A stretch of 64,000 nucleotides of DNA from Streptosporangium lutulentum (GTDB lineage Bacteria > Actinomycetota > Actinomycetes > Streptosporangiales > Streptosporangiaceae), in contig NZ_JAUSQU010000001.1 in the NCBI RefSeq assembly GCF_030811455.1, forward strand, positions 7,378,001-7,442,000, given 5' to 3'. Positions 18,641 to 26,590 of the stretch are shown piece after piece (positions within the stretch are counted from its first letter, which is position 1; the number at the start of each line of letters is the position of its first letter). The notes under the pieces are model-generated. The model made no database searches. It saw nothing but the letters and a program-made list of their open reading frames with translations, and had not been told where the DNA came from. The position numbers were made by a program, and so were the translations under genes.

Positions 18641-19297
18641 TTGATCGACACCGGCTTTGAGATCCCTGCTGACTACATGCCTCGTCCGCATTTCGTCCCG
18701 CCTATCGAGGCTGTCGAGCCTGACGAGCCCTGGGACTTCGACTACATGTTCGGGGTTGGAGCGCCGCTCCCGAGCTCCAGCACTCACGAGGACACCGAAT
18801 ACATCCTGAGTGACGAGGAGCTTGCGGACTTCCTGGAGTGGTCGTCCGCACAAACTGCTGAGGAGTCCACCGAGGCAGCTACCGAGGTCCCTGAGGCGGT
18901 GTTCATCGAGCCTGACACCGAGGGCTACGACATCACCTACATCGGCACGGAGCCTTTCAACCACGACAGCTTCCGGAAGCTGTCGGCCAAACGCCCCAAG
19001 CGCCTGAGCATGACCGACTACGAGGACATGTTCAGTAACGAGGAGCTGGATGCACTCCAGGCTTCCTGGTCCGTGGACGTAGAGCCTGCGCCCGACGAGA
19101 TGGAGTTTGCCAGCTTCGTGGTCAACCTCCATCGAGAAGCCTCACAGAACAAGGTCTCCGAGCGGCTGTCTGCTGAGTTCGGTGGGTCCAAGGAGAAGTT
19201 CCGGAAGATGTTCCACCGCAAGAAGATCCCCATCGTCAGGGCAAACACAGCGTGGTGCTTCACCGGCGAGTACCGGTGGATACAGCACGAACTGTGA
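18641..19297 (+). CDS. Acidic hypothetical protein, 218 aa
   Basis: TTG start supported by AGGAG seven bases upstream; reads LIDTGFEIPADYMPRPHFVP. The first 150 residues are strongly acidic and low in structure (ILSDEELADFLEWSSAQTAE, MTDYEDMFSNEELDAL; two related EEL segments). The last 60 residues are basic and helical (LHREASQNKVSERLSAEFGG, KEKFRKMFHRKKIPI), suggesting a C-terminal DNA-binding helix-turn-helix. I do not recognise the family. It lies in the same operon as the two genes before it. Confidence 0.6.
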   Translation: MIDTGFEIPADYMPRPHFVPPIEAVEPDEPWDFDYMFGVGAPLPSSSTHEDTEYILSDEELADFLEWSSAQTAEESTEAATEVPEAVFIEPDTEGYDITYIGTEPFNHDSFRKLSAKRPKRLSMTDYEDMFSNEELDALQASWSVDVEPAPDEMEFASFVVNLHREASQNKVSERLSAEFGGSKEKFRKMFHRKKIPIVRANTAWCFTGEYRWIQHEL

Positions 19298-19748
19298 CTG
19301 GATGCTGACTCTGTGGTTGGGGACAACCTGGAGATGGACCCCAAACCAGGTTCACCAGGCTCTTGCAGAACCCCAGGTCAGAGGGTGGGGATAAATGGAA
19401 AGCCTTAAGGGGAAATACCTGTCCCCTCCTCCTTCGTCGTCGGGTCCAGGAGGTGACCCCCAAAGGGAGCCTCCTCTGTGATCGTCGGCTCCTATAACAC
19501 TCCTAACCCAGGAGGACAGGCCCACCCTGGACTCCTGGATACGTAGACCTACGAGACCAGTCCTGTCTGCGACGTCCTGGCCTCTACCAACTGGACCTCC
19601 TGGATAGACAACCTCCTGTTGTCGTCGTCGGACCTCCTCCGGGGTCCTCCCTGACCGACCAACCTCAGCACTACTGGCATTCACAACCACCTTCCTGTAC
19701 GGCCCTGGCCCTTGATGGCCGGGGCCTTTCGCATGTCTGGAGACCACC
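19298..19748. other. Non-coding stretch rich in CCTCCT and AGGAGG
   Basis: No convincing gene in 450 bases. CCTCCT occurs at about 19425, 19428, 19470, 19596, 19612 and 19633; AGGAGG at about 19448 and 19510. CCAGGAG/CTCCTGG (19508-19538 region) can pair. A hairpin GGCCCTGGCC/GGCCGGGGCC followed by TTTCG near 19703-19730 resembles a terminator. A structured non-coding RNA is possible. Confidence 0.4.
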
Positions 19749-20324
19749 ATGACCACCACACCCCACGGCCACGTCACCCTGCGCTGCCAGCACGCAACCT
19801 GCGGGCGCAGCTTCCACCACCCCAGAGGCCGGGGCCGATACCCGTCCTACTGCTCCACGGCCCACCGCAAGGCGGGCAGGACCGAGTACCTGGCCTCCAG
19901 GGACCGCTCCTACGAGAAGTGCTCACACTGCTCCAAGATCGCGGAGCTGACATGGGGCGGCCGGGAGTACTGCTCACCCATCTGTTTCGGTGTCGCCTCC
20001 TTGATGGCTCAGGGAGAGACCCAGGAGGCCGCTGAGGTCGCTGTGGCGGCCCTCATCACCAATGACCCCGTATTGGCATCCAGACGCCCGGTAAGGCGTC
20101 CTGGAGCCCCTGAAGATGACCCCGAGAAATACGGCTTCACCAAACGCTCTCTGCGTCGGCTCGATGCTCACGAAATGTATGACGGCTACAGCGTCCAGTC
20201 CAAAAGCACTTACCTGGGCGGAGATCTGGGACCGGATGAAGGCCGGACTCGTCTGGGCCTTTACTCACCGAATCTCAAGGACCACGAATGGTTCAAGAGT
20301 CATCCGGGTTGGTGGAAGTCTTGA
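19749..20324 (+). CDS. Double zinc-finger hypothetical protein, 191 aa
   Basis: ATG start. First finger: LRCQHATCGRSFHHPRGRGR then YPSYCSTAHR (CxxxxC, then CxxxH). Second: KCSHCSKIAELTWGGREYCSP with ICF (CxxC, CxxxC). This resembles FCS/MYM-like treble-clef fingers. A helical middle (GETQEAAEVAVAALITND) and a polar C-terminus follow. It may bind nucleic acid or be an adaptor in the satellite's take-over of a helper; no function can be named. A hairpin with a pyrimidine tract follows. Confidence 0.65.
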   Translation: MTTTPHGHVTLRCQHATCGRSFHHPRGRGRYPSYCSTAHRKAGRTEYLASRDRSYEKCSHCSKIAELTWGGREYCSPICFGVASLMAQGETQEAAEVAVAALITNDPVLASRRPVRRPGAPEDDPEKYGFTKRSLRRLDAHEMYDGYSVQSKSTYLGGDLGPDEGRTRLGLYSPNLKDHEWFKSHPGWWKS

Positions 20325-20470
20325 ATGCCTCTGGAGGCCGCGGCGTCGGGCCGTAGAGGGCCTCTGAGCCTTTTCTGGCACCCACGGAGCGGGGAGATCA
20401 CTAGAGGCTCTTAGAATCGATCTCAGGGCCTTACGGAAGCCCTAAACTTTGGAACCCCATCTGCTGCCCT

Positions 20471-20510
20471 CCGGCCTACAGCCGGGGGCCGGCACTTACT
20501 TCTTTCTCTC
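20471..20510 (+). terminator. Hairpin plus ACTTCTTTCT tract
   Basis: CCGGCC (20471-20476) pairs with GGCCGG (20487-20492), followed by ACTTCTTTCTCTC (20498-20510). It is one member of the hairpin/pyrimidine family repeated in this element. Confidence 0.5.
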
Positions 20511-20532
20511 TACAGGGTGACTCGTGGGTGGA

Positions 20533-20556
20533 GCGGTTACTGGGGTCAGTAACCGC
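20533..20556. promoter_or_regulatory. Operator-like palindrome GTTACTG-N4-CAGTAAC (site 1)
   Basis: GCGGTTACTG (20533-20542) and CAGTAACCGC (20547-20556) are perfect 10-base arms with a 4-base centre. The same core recurs at 26,413-26,430, in the control region. It lies upstream of the capsid operon. Confidence 0.65.
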
Positions 20557-20600
20557 CACCTAACCTGCCCCCATACCTTGCCGAAGTCCCGATCCACAAG

Positions 20601-20618
20601 GTTAGTGCGCACACTAAC
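20601..20618. promoter_or_regulatory. Operator-like palindrome GTTAGTG-N4-CACTAAC
   Basis: Perfect 7-base arms around CGCA. It has the same design as the GTTACTG sites (one base swapped symmetrically) and lies 226 bases before the first gene of the capsid operon. The rest of 20,325-20,843 shows no gene. Confidence 0.6.
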
Positions 20619-20843
20619 GTTTGCCTGACCTGAGCATTCTTCGAGACCACCCGCACATTGGGCCTGACCTGCGAACTACCCGCTAGGCGGGTACCGCAAA
20701 GACTGCGGCCGACAGCCCTTCTCTCTCGGGACAGTTATTACGAGAGTAGGGACTTGCCAATGGGATCCTTCGGAGCCTCCCGCCTCGCCAGCGGGGGGCT
20801 CCACTTCATTTCTATCCAGCAACACCAATTGAGGGGAAACACC

Positions 20844-21044
20844 ATGACGTACAAGCACATGATTGAGACCGCCGCTGATCTGAATCGCTGGGAGCCCGAG
20901 GACCTGGATGCCTTCCTCGCCGTCGATGAGCACAACGCTGAGCACAGCGTTGGCGTCCCGCCCATCATCAACCCGGCCCTTGGCCTGGTGCTGGTGTACC
21001 GCCCGGTTGGCTACATCACCGAGCCCGTCACCGCCGTCGCCTGA
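20844..21044 (+). CDS. Small hypothetical protein, 66 aa, first gene of the capsid operon
   Basis: ATG with GAGGGG nine bases upstream. Reads MTYKHMIETAADLNRWEPED and ends GLVLVYRPVGYITEPVTAVA. Acidic N-terminal helix, then a beta-like hydrophobic C-terminus. No domain recognised. The HNH gene starts seven bases after its stop, so it belongs to the HNH-scaffold-capsid operon. Confidence 0.65.
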   Translation: MTYKHMIETAADLNRWEPEDLDAFLAVDEHNAEHSVGVPPIINPALGLVLVYRPVGYITEPVTAVA

Positions 21045-21050
21045 GCGACG

Positions 21051-21860
21051 ATGCCCAAGGCCCCTTCCAAATGCTTGACGGATGGCTGCCGGAAAGTAGC
21101 CATCAAACAGGGTCGATGTGACATCCACTATGTGCCCTGGTCGGTGACCAGTCCGCGGAATCTGACGCGGCCGAAGAACGCAGCCACCCTGATCCGGCGA
21201 GTACGAGTCCGAGACCGGGAGCGCTGTTATCTCTGTGGCGGCCCCGGCCGCATCGTTGACCACATCACCCCAGTTGCCGAAGGCGGCACCTGGGATATGG
21301 CCAATCTGGCCTGCTGCTGTGGGCCATGTCACCGCACCAAGACTCGTGAGGAGTCCTCACGAGGGCGGTCGCGCAACAAATGGCCTATGACACTTCTTTC
21401 TTCCTTCTTGAGAGGACACCAAATGGATGCCAATCCGGGGACGGGTGACACTCCCGTCGCCGTTCCGGAAACCCCCACACCGGTAGGTGAAGAGAGCGCT
21501 TCGTTCGAGGAACGGTGGAAGGCAACCAGCGCCGAACTGGAGGCCGTCAACGCCAGGAACGCCGAGATGGAGCAGGCTCTCGCCAATATCGAGGCTGAGC
21601 GGACGCGAAAGCTCATCTACGACGAGTTCGCCCAGGCCGGCAAGGCGCGGGGAATTGAGCTGAACGAGGCAGTGCTTGAAGGGCTCGACCTGTCGGCCTT
21701 TGCGGCCGATGGGGCGGTGAACGGTGAGGCGATTGCCGACCTCATGGACCTCTTCGCTCCCGTTCTTCCGCGCTTCTCCCAGAGCCTCGGTATCGGCCCG
21801 CAAAGGTCTAGCAAAATCCCTGACGCCAAGCTCTCACTCGATGTCCGAGCGCGACGCTAA
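21051..21860 (+). CDS. HNH endonuclease fused in frame to a scaffold-like domain
   Basis: 269 residues. N-terminal zinc knuckle CLTDGC-(9)-CDIH; then HNH nuclease: RVRVRDRERCYLCGGPGRIV, DHITPVAEGG, NLACCCGPCHRTKT (about 45-105). In tailed phages an HNH protein next to capsid/terminase genes aids DNA packaging. From about residue 125 the protein changes to an acidic, coiled-coil part (ERWKATSAELEAVNARNAEM, EQALANIEAERTRK) ending in a basic tail, typical of scaffolds placed just before a capsid gene. No stop separates the two parts, but an internal start (see nested entry) may make the scaffold separately. Confidence 0.75.
   Translation: MPKAPSKCLTDGCRKVAIKQGRCDIHYVPWSVTSPRNLTRPKNAATLIRRVRVRDRERCYLCGGPGRIVDHITPVAEGGTWDMANLACCCGPCHRTKTREESSRGRSRNKWPMTLLSSFLRGHQMDANPGTGDTPVAVPETPTPVGEESASFEERWKATSAELEAVNARNAEMEQALANIEAERTRKLIYDEFAQAGKARGIELNEAVLEGLDLSAFAADGAVNGEAIADLMDLFAPVLPRFSQSLGIGPQRSSKIPDAKLSLDVRARR
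21423..21860 (+). CDS. Nested scaffold-like protein, 145 aa, same frame as HNH
   Basis: ATG 21423 (MDANPGTGDTPVAVPETPTP) is preceded by GAGAGG about eight bases upstream. The product begins with the acidic Pro/Thr-rich segment, then the coiled coil, then a domain (IYDEFAQAGKARGIELNEAV) and a basic C-terminus, the usual layout of scaffolding proteins, whose basic tail binds coat protein. The layout recalls scaffolds translated from inside a larger gene in lambda-like phages. The capsid gene follows 24 bases later. Confidence 0.6.
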   Translation: MDANPGTGDTPVAVPETPTPVGEESASFEERWKATSAELEAVNARNAEMEQALANIEAERTRKLIYDEFAQAGKARGIELNEAVLEGLDLSAFAADGAVNGEAIADLMDLFAPVLPRFSQSLGIGPQRSSKIPDAKLSLDVRARR

Positions 21861-21884
21861 CCCACCTAACAAAGGAAATACATA

Positions 21885-22805
21885 ATGGCACTCACTCCAA
21901 TGCCCCCCTATCAGCACGTCGGCACCGGCTCGTTCATTCCCACTCAGTGGAGTGACGAACTCCTCCGGCAGTTCGACCCGCTGCTCGTCTGGTCCTCGTC
22001 CCTGGTTTGTAACCGCAACTACGAGGGCGAGATCAGCGGTAAGGGCGACCGGGTCGTGGTCAACGGCATTATCCGGCCCAGCGTCGGCAAGTACGAAGAC
22101 ACCGTGGGCATGACGATCGAGGACCTGAAGACCGTCGAGCAGCACGTGGACATCACCGAGGCCGACTATGTGGCCTTCTATGTCCGCGACATCGAGCGGG
22201 TTCAGGTCGCCGGGGTTCTCGGTGCCCCGGCCACGCAGGAGTCCATCCAGGCTCTGGTCAACGAGACTGACACCTTCGTCGGTGCCAAGATCGCGGCCTC
22301 CGCCACCTCGGCCGCTCAGGTGGACGTGAGCACCCTCACCGCGAGCCGCGACAAGGGCGAGGCGCTCCTGGAGACCATCTTCGACATGATGGAGAAGCTC
22401 GACACCGCCAATGTGGCGGACGGGCGGTATGTGGTCGTCTCACCGAAGGTGAAGCGCTACCTGCTGCGCGCCCCGGACATCGCCAACGCCGCCGCCCTCG
22501 GCGAGGGTCAGGCCACCGCCAACGGCGTGGTTGCTCGGCTGGCCGGCTTCACGGTGGTCAGCACCACGGCGATGCCTGCCGGCTGTGAGATTCTCGCAGG
22601 CCACAGGTCGTTCACTACCTTTGCCAGCCAGTTCACGAACTTCCGTGAGCAGCCGGTGGAGCAGTTCCGCCGCAACCAGATCGATGCCCTGCACCTGTAC
22701 GGTGCGCGGGTGCTGTCCTTCCCTGGAGGCAAGCAGCCCACCGCCCCCGGCGCTGCCGTGGTCGGCTCCGAAGGGCTGATCAAGGCCGTCGTCAAGTGGT
22801 CCTGA
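21885..22805 (+). CDS. P22-type phage major capsid protein
   Basis: 306 residues with AAAGGA nine bases before ATG. The pattern LVCNRNYEGEISGKGDRVVV, IRPSVGKYEDTVGMTIEDLK, VDITEADYVAFYVRDIERVQ and, later, RYVVVSPKVKRYLLR, LAGFTVVSTTAMP, DALHLYGARVLSFP matches the P22 coat/HK97-fold family. The coat protein would assemble the icosahedral shell on the scaffold. No portal or terminase gene is adjacent: a strong terminator follows 28 bases on. Carrying a coat gene alone is unusual and points to a satellite that builds its own (perhaps smaller) shell with a helper's remaining parts. Confidence 0.85.
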   Translation: MALTPMPPYQHVGTGSFIPTQWSDELLRQFDPLLVWSSSLVCNRNYEGEISGKGDRVVVNGIIRPSVGKYEDTVGMTIEDLKTVEQHVDITEADYVAFYVRDIERVQVAGVLGAPATQESIQALVNETDTFVGAKIAASATSAAQVDVSTLTASRDKGEALLETIFDMMEKLDTANVADGRYVVVSPKVKRYLLRAPDIANAAALGEGQATANGVVARLAGFTVVSTTAMPAGCEILAGHRSFTTFASQFTNFREQPVEQFRRNQIDALHLYGARVLSFPGGKQPTAPGAAVVGSEGLIKAVVKWS

Positions 22806-22833
22806 CCTCCAAGAGCTGATCCCTCTCACTCCA

Positions 22834-22875
22834 AGCCCCGAGCTTGTCCTTTGTGGACGGCTCGGGGCTTTTTTG
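22834..22875 (+). terminator. Strong intrinsic terminator after the capsid gene
   Basis: AAGCCCCGAGC (22834-22844) pairs perfectly with GCTCGGGGCTT (22861-22871), followed by TTTT. It closes the capsid operon, arguing that no downstream structural genes were ever part of it. Confidence 0.92.
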
Positions 22876-22961
22876 CGTTGTAGCCCAGTAGCAGCTTCAG
22901 GGGCGCAGGCCCCACACACATGGATCGGACTGACGCGAGCTGGAGCTGGCGGCCGTGAAAG

Positions 22962-23684
22962 TCAGTAGCATGGTGTGATTTCTTTGACCTCTGTCGGCTC
23001 AAGGCCGCCTATGTCATCTCCCAGCCAGTCGTTGCCAAGGGGTTTGTAGACTCCGTCGGCTGGATCTACTGGCCACAAAGTTCCTCCTACGATTTCGTCG
23101 AACTTGCTGGCGAATCGGTAGGAGACGCCTTTGATGCTGGATTCACTGCCCTCTGGCGGGAGGGCTGTCACAAGAGCTTGAGTGCAAGGCGCGATGTCAT
23201 ACGCATAGAAGCGTAGGGGCGGATCGGGTTCTGCTGCCGAGTGGTAACCGACACCGAGGTACAGAGTCACGTTGTGCGAATTGCCGTTCCGAACCCGCCA
23301 ACTCTCACCCTCTCCTGGTTTCCGTAGAGCACCACCCCGGACGGTCACGCGTCTAGCAAAGGCGGATTTCTCCTTGGCGTCGGCCTCCGCCTTATCCTCC
23401 GCCCGGTGCTTTCGGGCGTCGTCTTGCTGCTGTTGACTGATCTCCAATGCGTTCATGGAGATGACGATCGCGGGGATGGACATGAGACCAGCGATGAAGG
23501 TGGAGAGGGCTGCTAACCATTGGACGTTCCAGCGGCCGTCGCTGAGCCGTTTTCTCCGGCGTGGCCGTGAGGGGAATGTGAAACGCCTGGTGGCCCGAGC
23601 AGAAGGGCGGGGGTTGGCACCTTGCGGCGGTGGCTTGCGGGGGGTCACCGGCCCAGTATTCCGAGGTGAAGTGTATCTAGTCAC
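22962..23684 (-). CDS. Single-pass membrane protein, unknown function
   Basis: About 240 residues from GTG 23684 (VTRYTSPRNTG); AAAGG lies some 11 bases upstream. A basic Pro-rich cytoplasmic start leads to a membrane helix at about 54-80 (VQWLAALSTFIAGLMSIPAI), a charged coiled-coil stretch (QQQQDDARKHRAEDKAEADA), and a beta-rich extracellular domain (SHNVTLYLGVGYHS). No family recognised. The frame is open further upstream up to the ISAs1 insertion; rejoining across that IS keeps it open, so a longer product before the insertion is possible. It runs against the capsid operon. Confidence 0.5.
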   Translation of the reverse strand: MTRYTSPRNTGPVTPRKPPPQGANPRPSARATRRFTFPSRPRRRKRLSDGRWNVQWLAALSTFIAGLMSIPAIVISMNALEISQQQQDDARKHRAEDKAEADAKEKSAFARRVTVRGGALRKPGEGESWRVRNGNSHNVTLYLGVGYHSAAEPDPPLRFYAYDIAPCTQALVTALPPEGSESSIKGVSYRFASKFDEIVGGTLWPVDPADGVYKPLGNDWLGDDIGGLEPTEVKEITPCY

Positions 23685-23787
23685 CCGAATCCGTACCTTT
23701 ATGGCTGATTTCCCAGTGGGAGTTTCGGGGTCGCCCTCAAGGGCGTCAACCCAGGTTGATAGGCAAATCCTAGTGAATTTGCGAAAG

Positions 23788-25207
23788 AGCCAGACCCCAG
23801 GGCCCCGGCATAGTGGCGTTGAATGATGTGATGTCCGGTTCGCGGAGTGACGGACGCGAAGCCGGCCGGTAAGCAAGCAGGCACGATCTTCGAGATCATG
23901 AGGTTCTCTACGCCAAATGATCAGAGAAGGCCGTGCCTGCCCCCTCATCATTGCCGATCAACCCTGCCCTGAACCAACTGGCCGAAGTGAGCTGCGACTC
24001 CATGCCCGTCGTAGTCGCCGAGTACGCCAGCCTGCTGGATCAGTTACGGCAGGTTCCCGATCCGCGCGATCGACGCGGGATCCGACACGCGCTGGCTTCG
24101 GTACTGGCAGTGGCCGCAGCGGCGGTCCTGGCCGGAGCGCGGTCCTTCACCGCGATCGGCGAATGGATCGCTGATGCTCCAGTCCAGGTCCAGGCCATAT
24201 TGGAGGTCAGACGCGACCCCGTGATCGGAGCTCATCGGCCACCACACGAGGCGACGATCCGCCGGTTGCTGGAGGTTGTCGACGCCGACATGCTCGATGC
24301 GATCCTCACTGGGTGGCTGACCGCCCGCCTGCAGATACACGCCGAAAGCGCCCCGACATCCGGGCGCGGCCGACAACGCCAGGCCATCGCGGTGGATGGC
24401 AAGGCGCTACGCGGTGCTCGCCTGGCCGAACACAGCACCGTGCACCTGCTGGCCGCCTTCGATCACAACTCCGGCTTGGTGCTGGCCCAGACCGACGTGG
24501 ACGGCAAAACGAACGAGATCACCCGATTCCAGCCCCTGCTGGAAGGTCTTGACCTGGACGGATGTGTCCTCACCGCCGACGCGCTGCACACCCAGCGCGA
24601 TCATGCCACCTTCCTGGTGACCAAGAAGAACGCCCATTACATACTGATCGTGAAGAAGAATCAGCCCAGCCTGCACACCCAGCTCAAACGCCTGCTGTGG
24701 AAACGGGTCCCCATTGCCGACCGCCGGCGCGATCGCGGACACGGCCGCGAGGAACGCCGCACGCTGAAGGTGCTCACCGTCAAAGCCGGCCTGCTCTTCC
24801 CGCACGCTGTCCAAGCCATGCAGATCAAACGCCAGGTCAGGGATCTGAAGCAGGGCAAATGGCGAACCGTGACCGTCTACGCCATCACCAGCCTGCCCAC
24901 CTGGCAGGCCAGCCCCGCCGACCTCGCCGCATGGATCCGCGGCCACTGGAGCATCGAAAATCGGCTCCACTACGTCCGCGACGTCACCTACGGCGAGGAC
25001 CACTCCCAAGCCCGCACCGGCAACGCACCCCGCAACATGGCCGCCCTGCGCAACCTCGCCATCGGCGTTCTGCGCCTGACCGGCGCGACCAACCTCGCCC
25101 AGGCCATCCGGCACCTCTCCCGAGACGCCACCCGCCCTCTGGCCCTCCTCGGCCTCACATGATCAAGAGCCGCCCAACCGACTTTGCCGGGGCCCTGAGC
25201 CAGACCC
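23788..25207 (+). mobile_element. ISAs1-family insertion sequence (1400 bp) with 10-bp target duplication
   Basis: IS spans 23798-25197 with 13-base inverted repeats CAGGGCCCCGGCA / TGCCGGGGCCCTG. It is flanked by the perfect direct repeat AGCCAGACCC (23788-23797 and 25198-25207). Intact and recently inserted by appearance. Confidence 0.95.
23933..25162 (+). CDS. ISAs1-family transposase
   Basis: 409 residues, GTG start with AGAAGG upstream. Landmarks: [32 protein letters not shown] (first Asp), [13 protein letters not shown] (second Asp), [13 protein letters not shown], and the C-terminal [20 protein letters not shown] (Glu). Full length and undamaged, unlike the related broken copy at 37.4-38.6 kb. 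Confidence 0.95.
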   Translation: MPAPSSLPINPALNQLAEVSCDSMPVVVAEYASLLDQLRQVPDPRDRRGIRHALASVLAVAAAAVLAGARSFTAIGEWIADAPVQVQAILEVRRDPVIGAHRPPHEATIRRLLEVVDADMLDAILTGWLTARLQIHAESAPTSGRGRQRQAIAVDGKALRGARLAEHSTVHLLAAFDHNSGLVLAQTDVDGKTNEITRFQPLLEGLDLDGCVLTADALHTQRDHATFLVTKKNAHYILIVKKNQPSLHTQLKRLLWKRVPIADRRRDRGHGREERRTLKVLTVKAGLLFPHAVQAMQIKRQVRDLKQGKWRTVTVYAITSLPTWQASPADLAAWIRGHWSIENRLHYVRDVTYGEDHSQARTGNAPRNMAALRNLAIGVLRLTGATNLAQAIRHLSRDATRPLALLGLT

Positions 25208-25339
25208 GTACGTTCTCGGAGGAGGCAAGACCTTTGGGCTCGCGTGCGCGTGAGCCTAGGCACCCCCCCCACCCCTGCTGACCTGTGGGGACGCCCCGCG
25301 CCCCACGCCCTAGGCCACGCAGAGAGAGCAGTCCACCAC

Positions 25340-25570
25340 GCAGCATGCCCGCTTACTTACTTCTTTCTCGGCCACACACCTCGCCTGACCTGGCCTTTCT
25401 CTGCCCCACTCTGTCCCTGCCTGTCCTCACTGTCCAGTTCATCCCCTCTGTCCTACTCTGCGCTGTTCATCGTCCTTGTCCTGTCTGTGCCTCATTCTCA
25501 CCCTTCATCACCTTTGTCTGTTCTGTCCTCTATCTGCCCGTTCACACTGTTCCTGCCTCTGTGTCCTACT
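25340..25570. other. Pyrimidine-rich stretch of the control region
   Basis: About 230 bases of C/T-rich plus strand with ACTTCTTTCTCG at 25359-25370, another member of the repeated tract. Open frames here translate to low-complexity Pro/Ser/Leu and I do not regard them as genes. Confidence 0.5.
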
Positions 25571-25694
25571 ACCTGGCCCTGTATGGGCCAGGGCCAGTAC
25601 GTGAGTATGGCGGCGCTGTTGTTAAATATGCCGCCCTGTAGGCGGCGACTAAGAAGATGACAACTATGAATGGTGGCGGTAGTGCCGGCCGAGT

Positions 25695-25830
25695 GGCGAG
25701 AGCACAGCAGAGCGGAGCAGAGCAGGCGGAGTGAGCGGAGTGCCGAGCCGCGGAGTGCTGAGCTGAGAGTGGCGCTGAGCGAAGCTGAGCTGCGGCGAGA
25801 GTAGCGGTGGTGACCGAGGAGGGAGAGTGC
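25695..25830. repeat. Purine-rich irregular repeats (GCGGAG / GCTGAG units)
   Basis: GAGCGGAG, GCAGAGC, GCGGAGTG and GCTGAGC units repeat at irregular 6-12 base spacing. Together with the pyrimidine block upstream this gives marked strand asymmetry. No gene. Confidence 0.6.
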
Positions 25831-25897
25831 AGTGCACCCACCCTCCGAGGCGAGAGCTGCCAGTGGAGAGTGCGCCGTGAGGGCGGCGCTACAGGAT

Positions 25898-26000
25898 CGG
25901 GTTTACGGATACGAACGGGTTTATGGACACGGGTTTGAGGATCGGGTTTATGGATGTGGTTCGGGTTTGTGGATACGGCCCACAGCTCGGGTTTGAGGAC
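25898..26000. repeat. Iteron-like array, six copies of CGGGTTTNNGGA
   Basis: CGGGTTT begins at 25898, 25916, 25930, 25943, 25962 and 25988, each followed by two variable bases and GGA (acGGAtacg, atGGAcacg, gaGGAtcgg, atGGAtgtg, gtGGAtacg, gaGGAcctt), spaced 18, 14, 13, 19 and 26 bases. All are in one orientation. This looks like iterons of a replication origin or a multi-site operator. Confidence 0.8.
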
Positions 26001-26057
26001 CTTGCCGGCCAGAGCTACCCGTCACTACTAATGACGTGTGGTCGTGCAGGTCAGAGC

Positions 26058-26572
26058 AAGTATCGGTCTGACCGATACTTTCCGTGGCAGCGCCACCTGG
26101 GTCCATCGGTATGTGGGAGAGGCCGAAGGCATCCGCGATGTGGATGCGTTCGCCAGTACGCAGGTCAGAAGGTGTGCTGTTAGAGCACCCCTGGCGGAGG
26201 GTGTGCGCCCCGTCCCAGGCCAGGCAAGGGTAACGAATCGTTACCCTTGCGGGAATGGGTGGCGTAGCGTCACTCATACGACGTTTGCCCAGCTCAGATA
26301 CTCCGTACTTTAATCACCCCTTCGATAGACGGACATTTTGTCCGTCATACGGCGTCATCCCAGGCCAGGGGCATGTTAGTGCCGACGCTAAGATGCTCCA
26401 GCTCAGAGGCATGTTACTGAGCCCAGTAACTTGTTCCCGGTTGGCCGGCCAGCCCAGGCTAATCCGGTGATTAACCTGGCTGACCTGGTGTTCGTTGACT
26501 GAATCCCACTCTGGTTATTAAAGAACCAGAGTGCATCGCCGCAGCTCAGGACCATATTCGGGAGGTCCCGAA
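26058..26572. promoter_or_regulatory. Array of eight distinct palindromes
   Basis: In order: AAGTATCGGT/ACCGATACTT (26058-26080); GCAAGGGTAACGA/TCGTTACCCTTGC (26224-26250); GACGGACA/TGTCCGTC (26328-26346); GTTAGTG/CGCTAAG (26375-26392, imperfect); GTTACTG/CAGTAAC (26413-26430); CCAGGcTAATC/GATTAaCCTGG (26454-26479); ACTCTGGTT/AACCAGAGT (26508-26532); TTCGGGA/TCCCGAA (26557-26572). Short direct repeats (CCCAGGCCAGG, CAGCTCAG) lie between them. No gene is present. Probable operators and/or replication-packaging signals. Confidence 0.7.
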
Positions 26573-26590
26573 AAAGGTGCCAACGATCTC

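Noticed and set aside
25244-25660. Possible 138-residue membrane protein in the pyrimidine-rich stretch
   Set aside because: Low-complexity Pro/Ser/Leu translation, no ribosome site; best explained by base composition.
26341-26480. tRNA or tmRNA-like fold in the palindrome array
   Set aside because: No acceptor or T-loop consensus; the stems are independent palindromes.
25898-26572. CRISPR array
   Set aside because: Repeats are short and unevenly spaced, palindromes all differ, and no cas genes are nearby.
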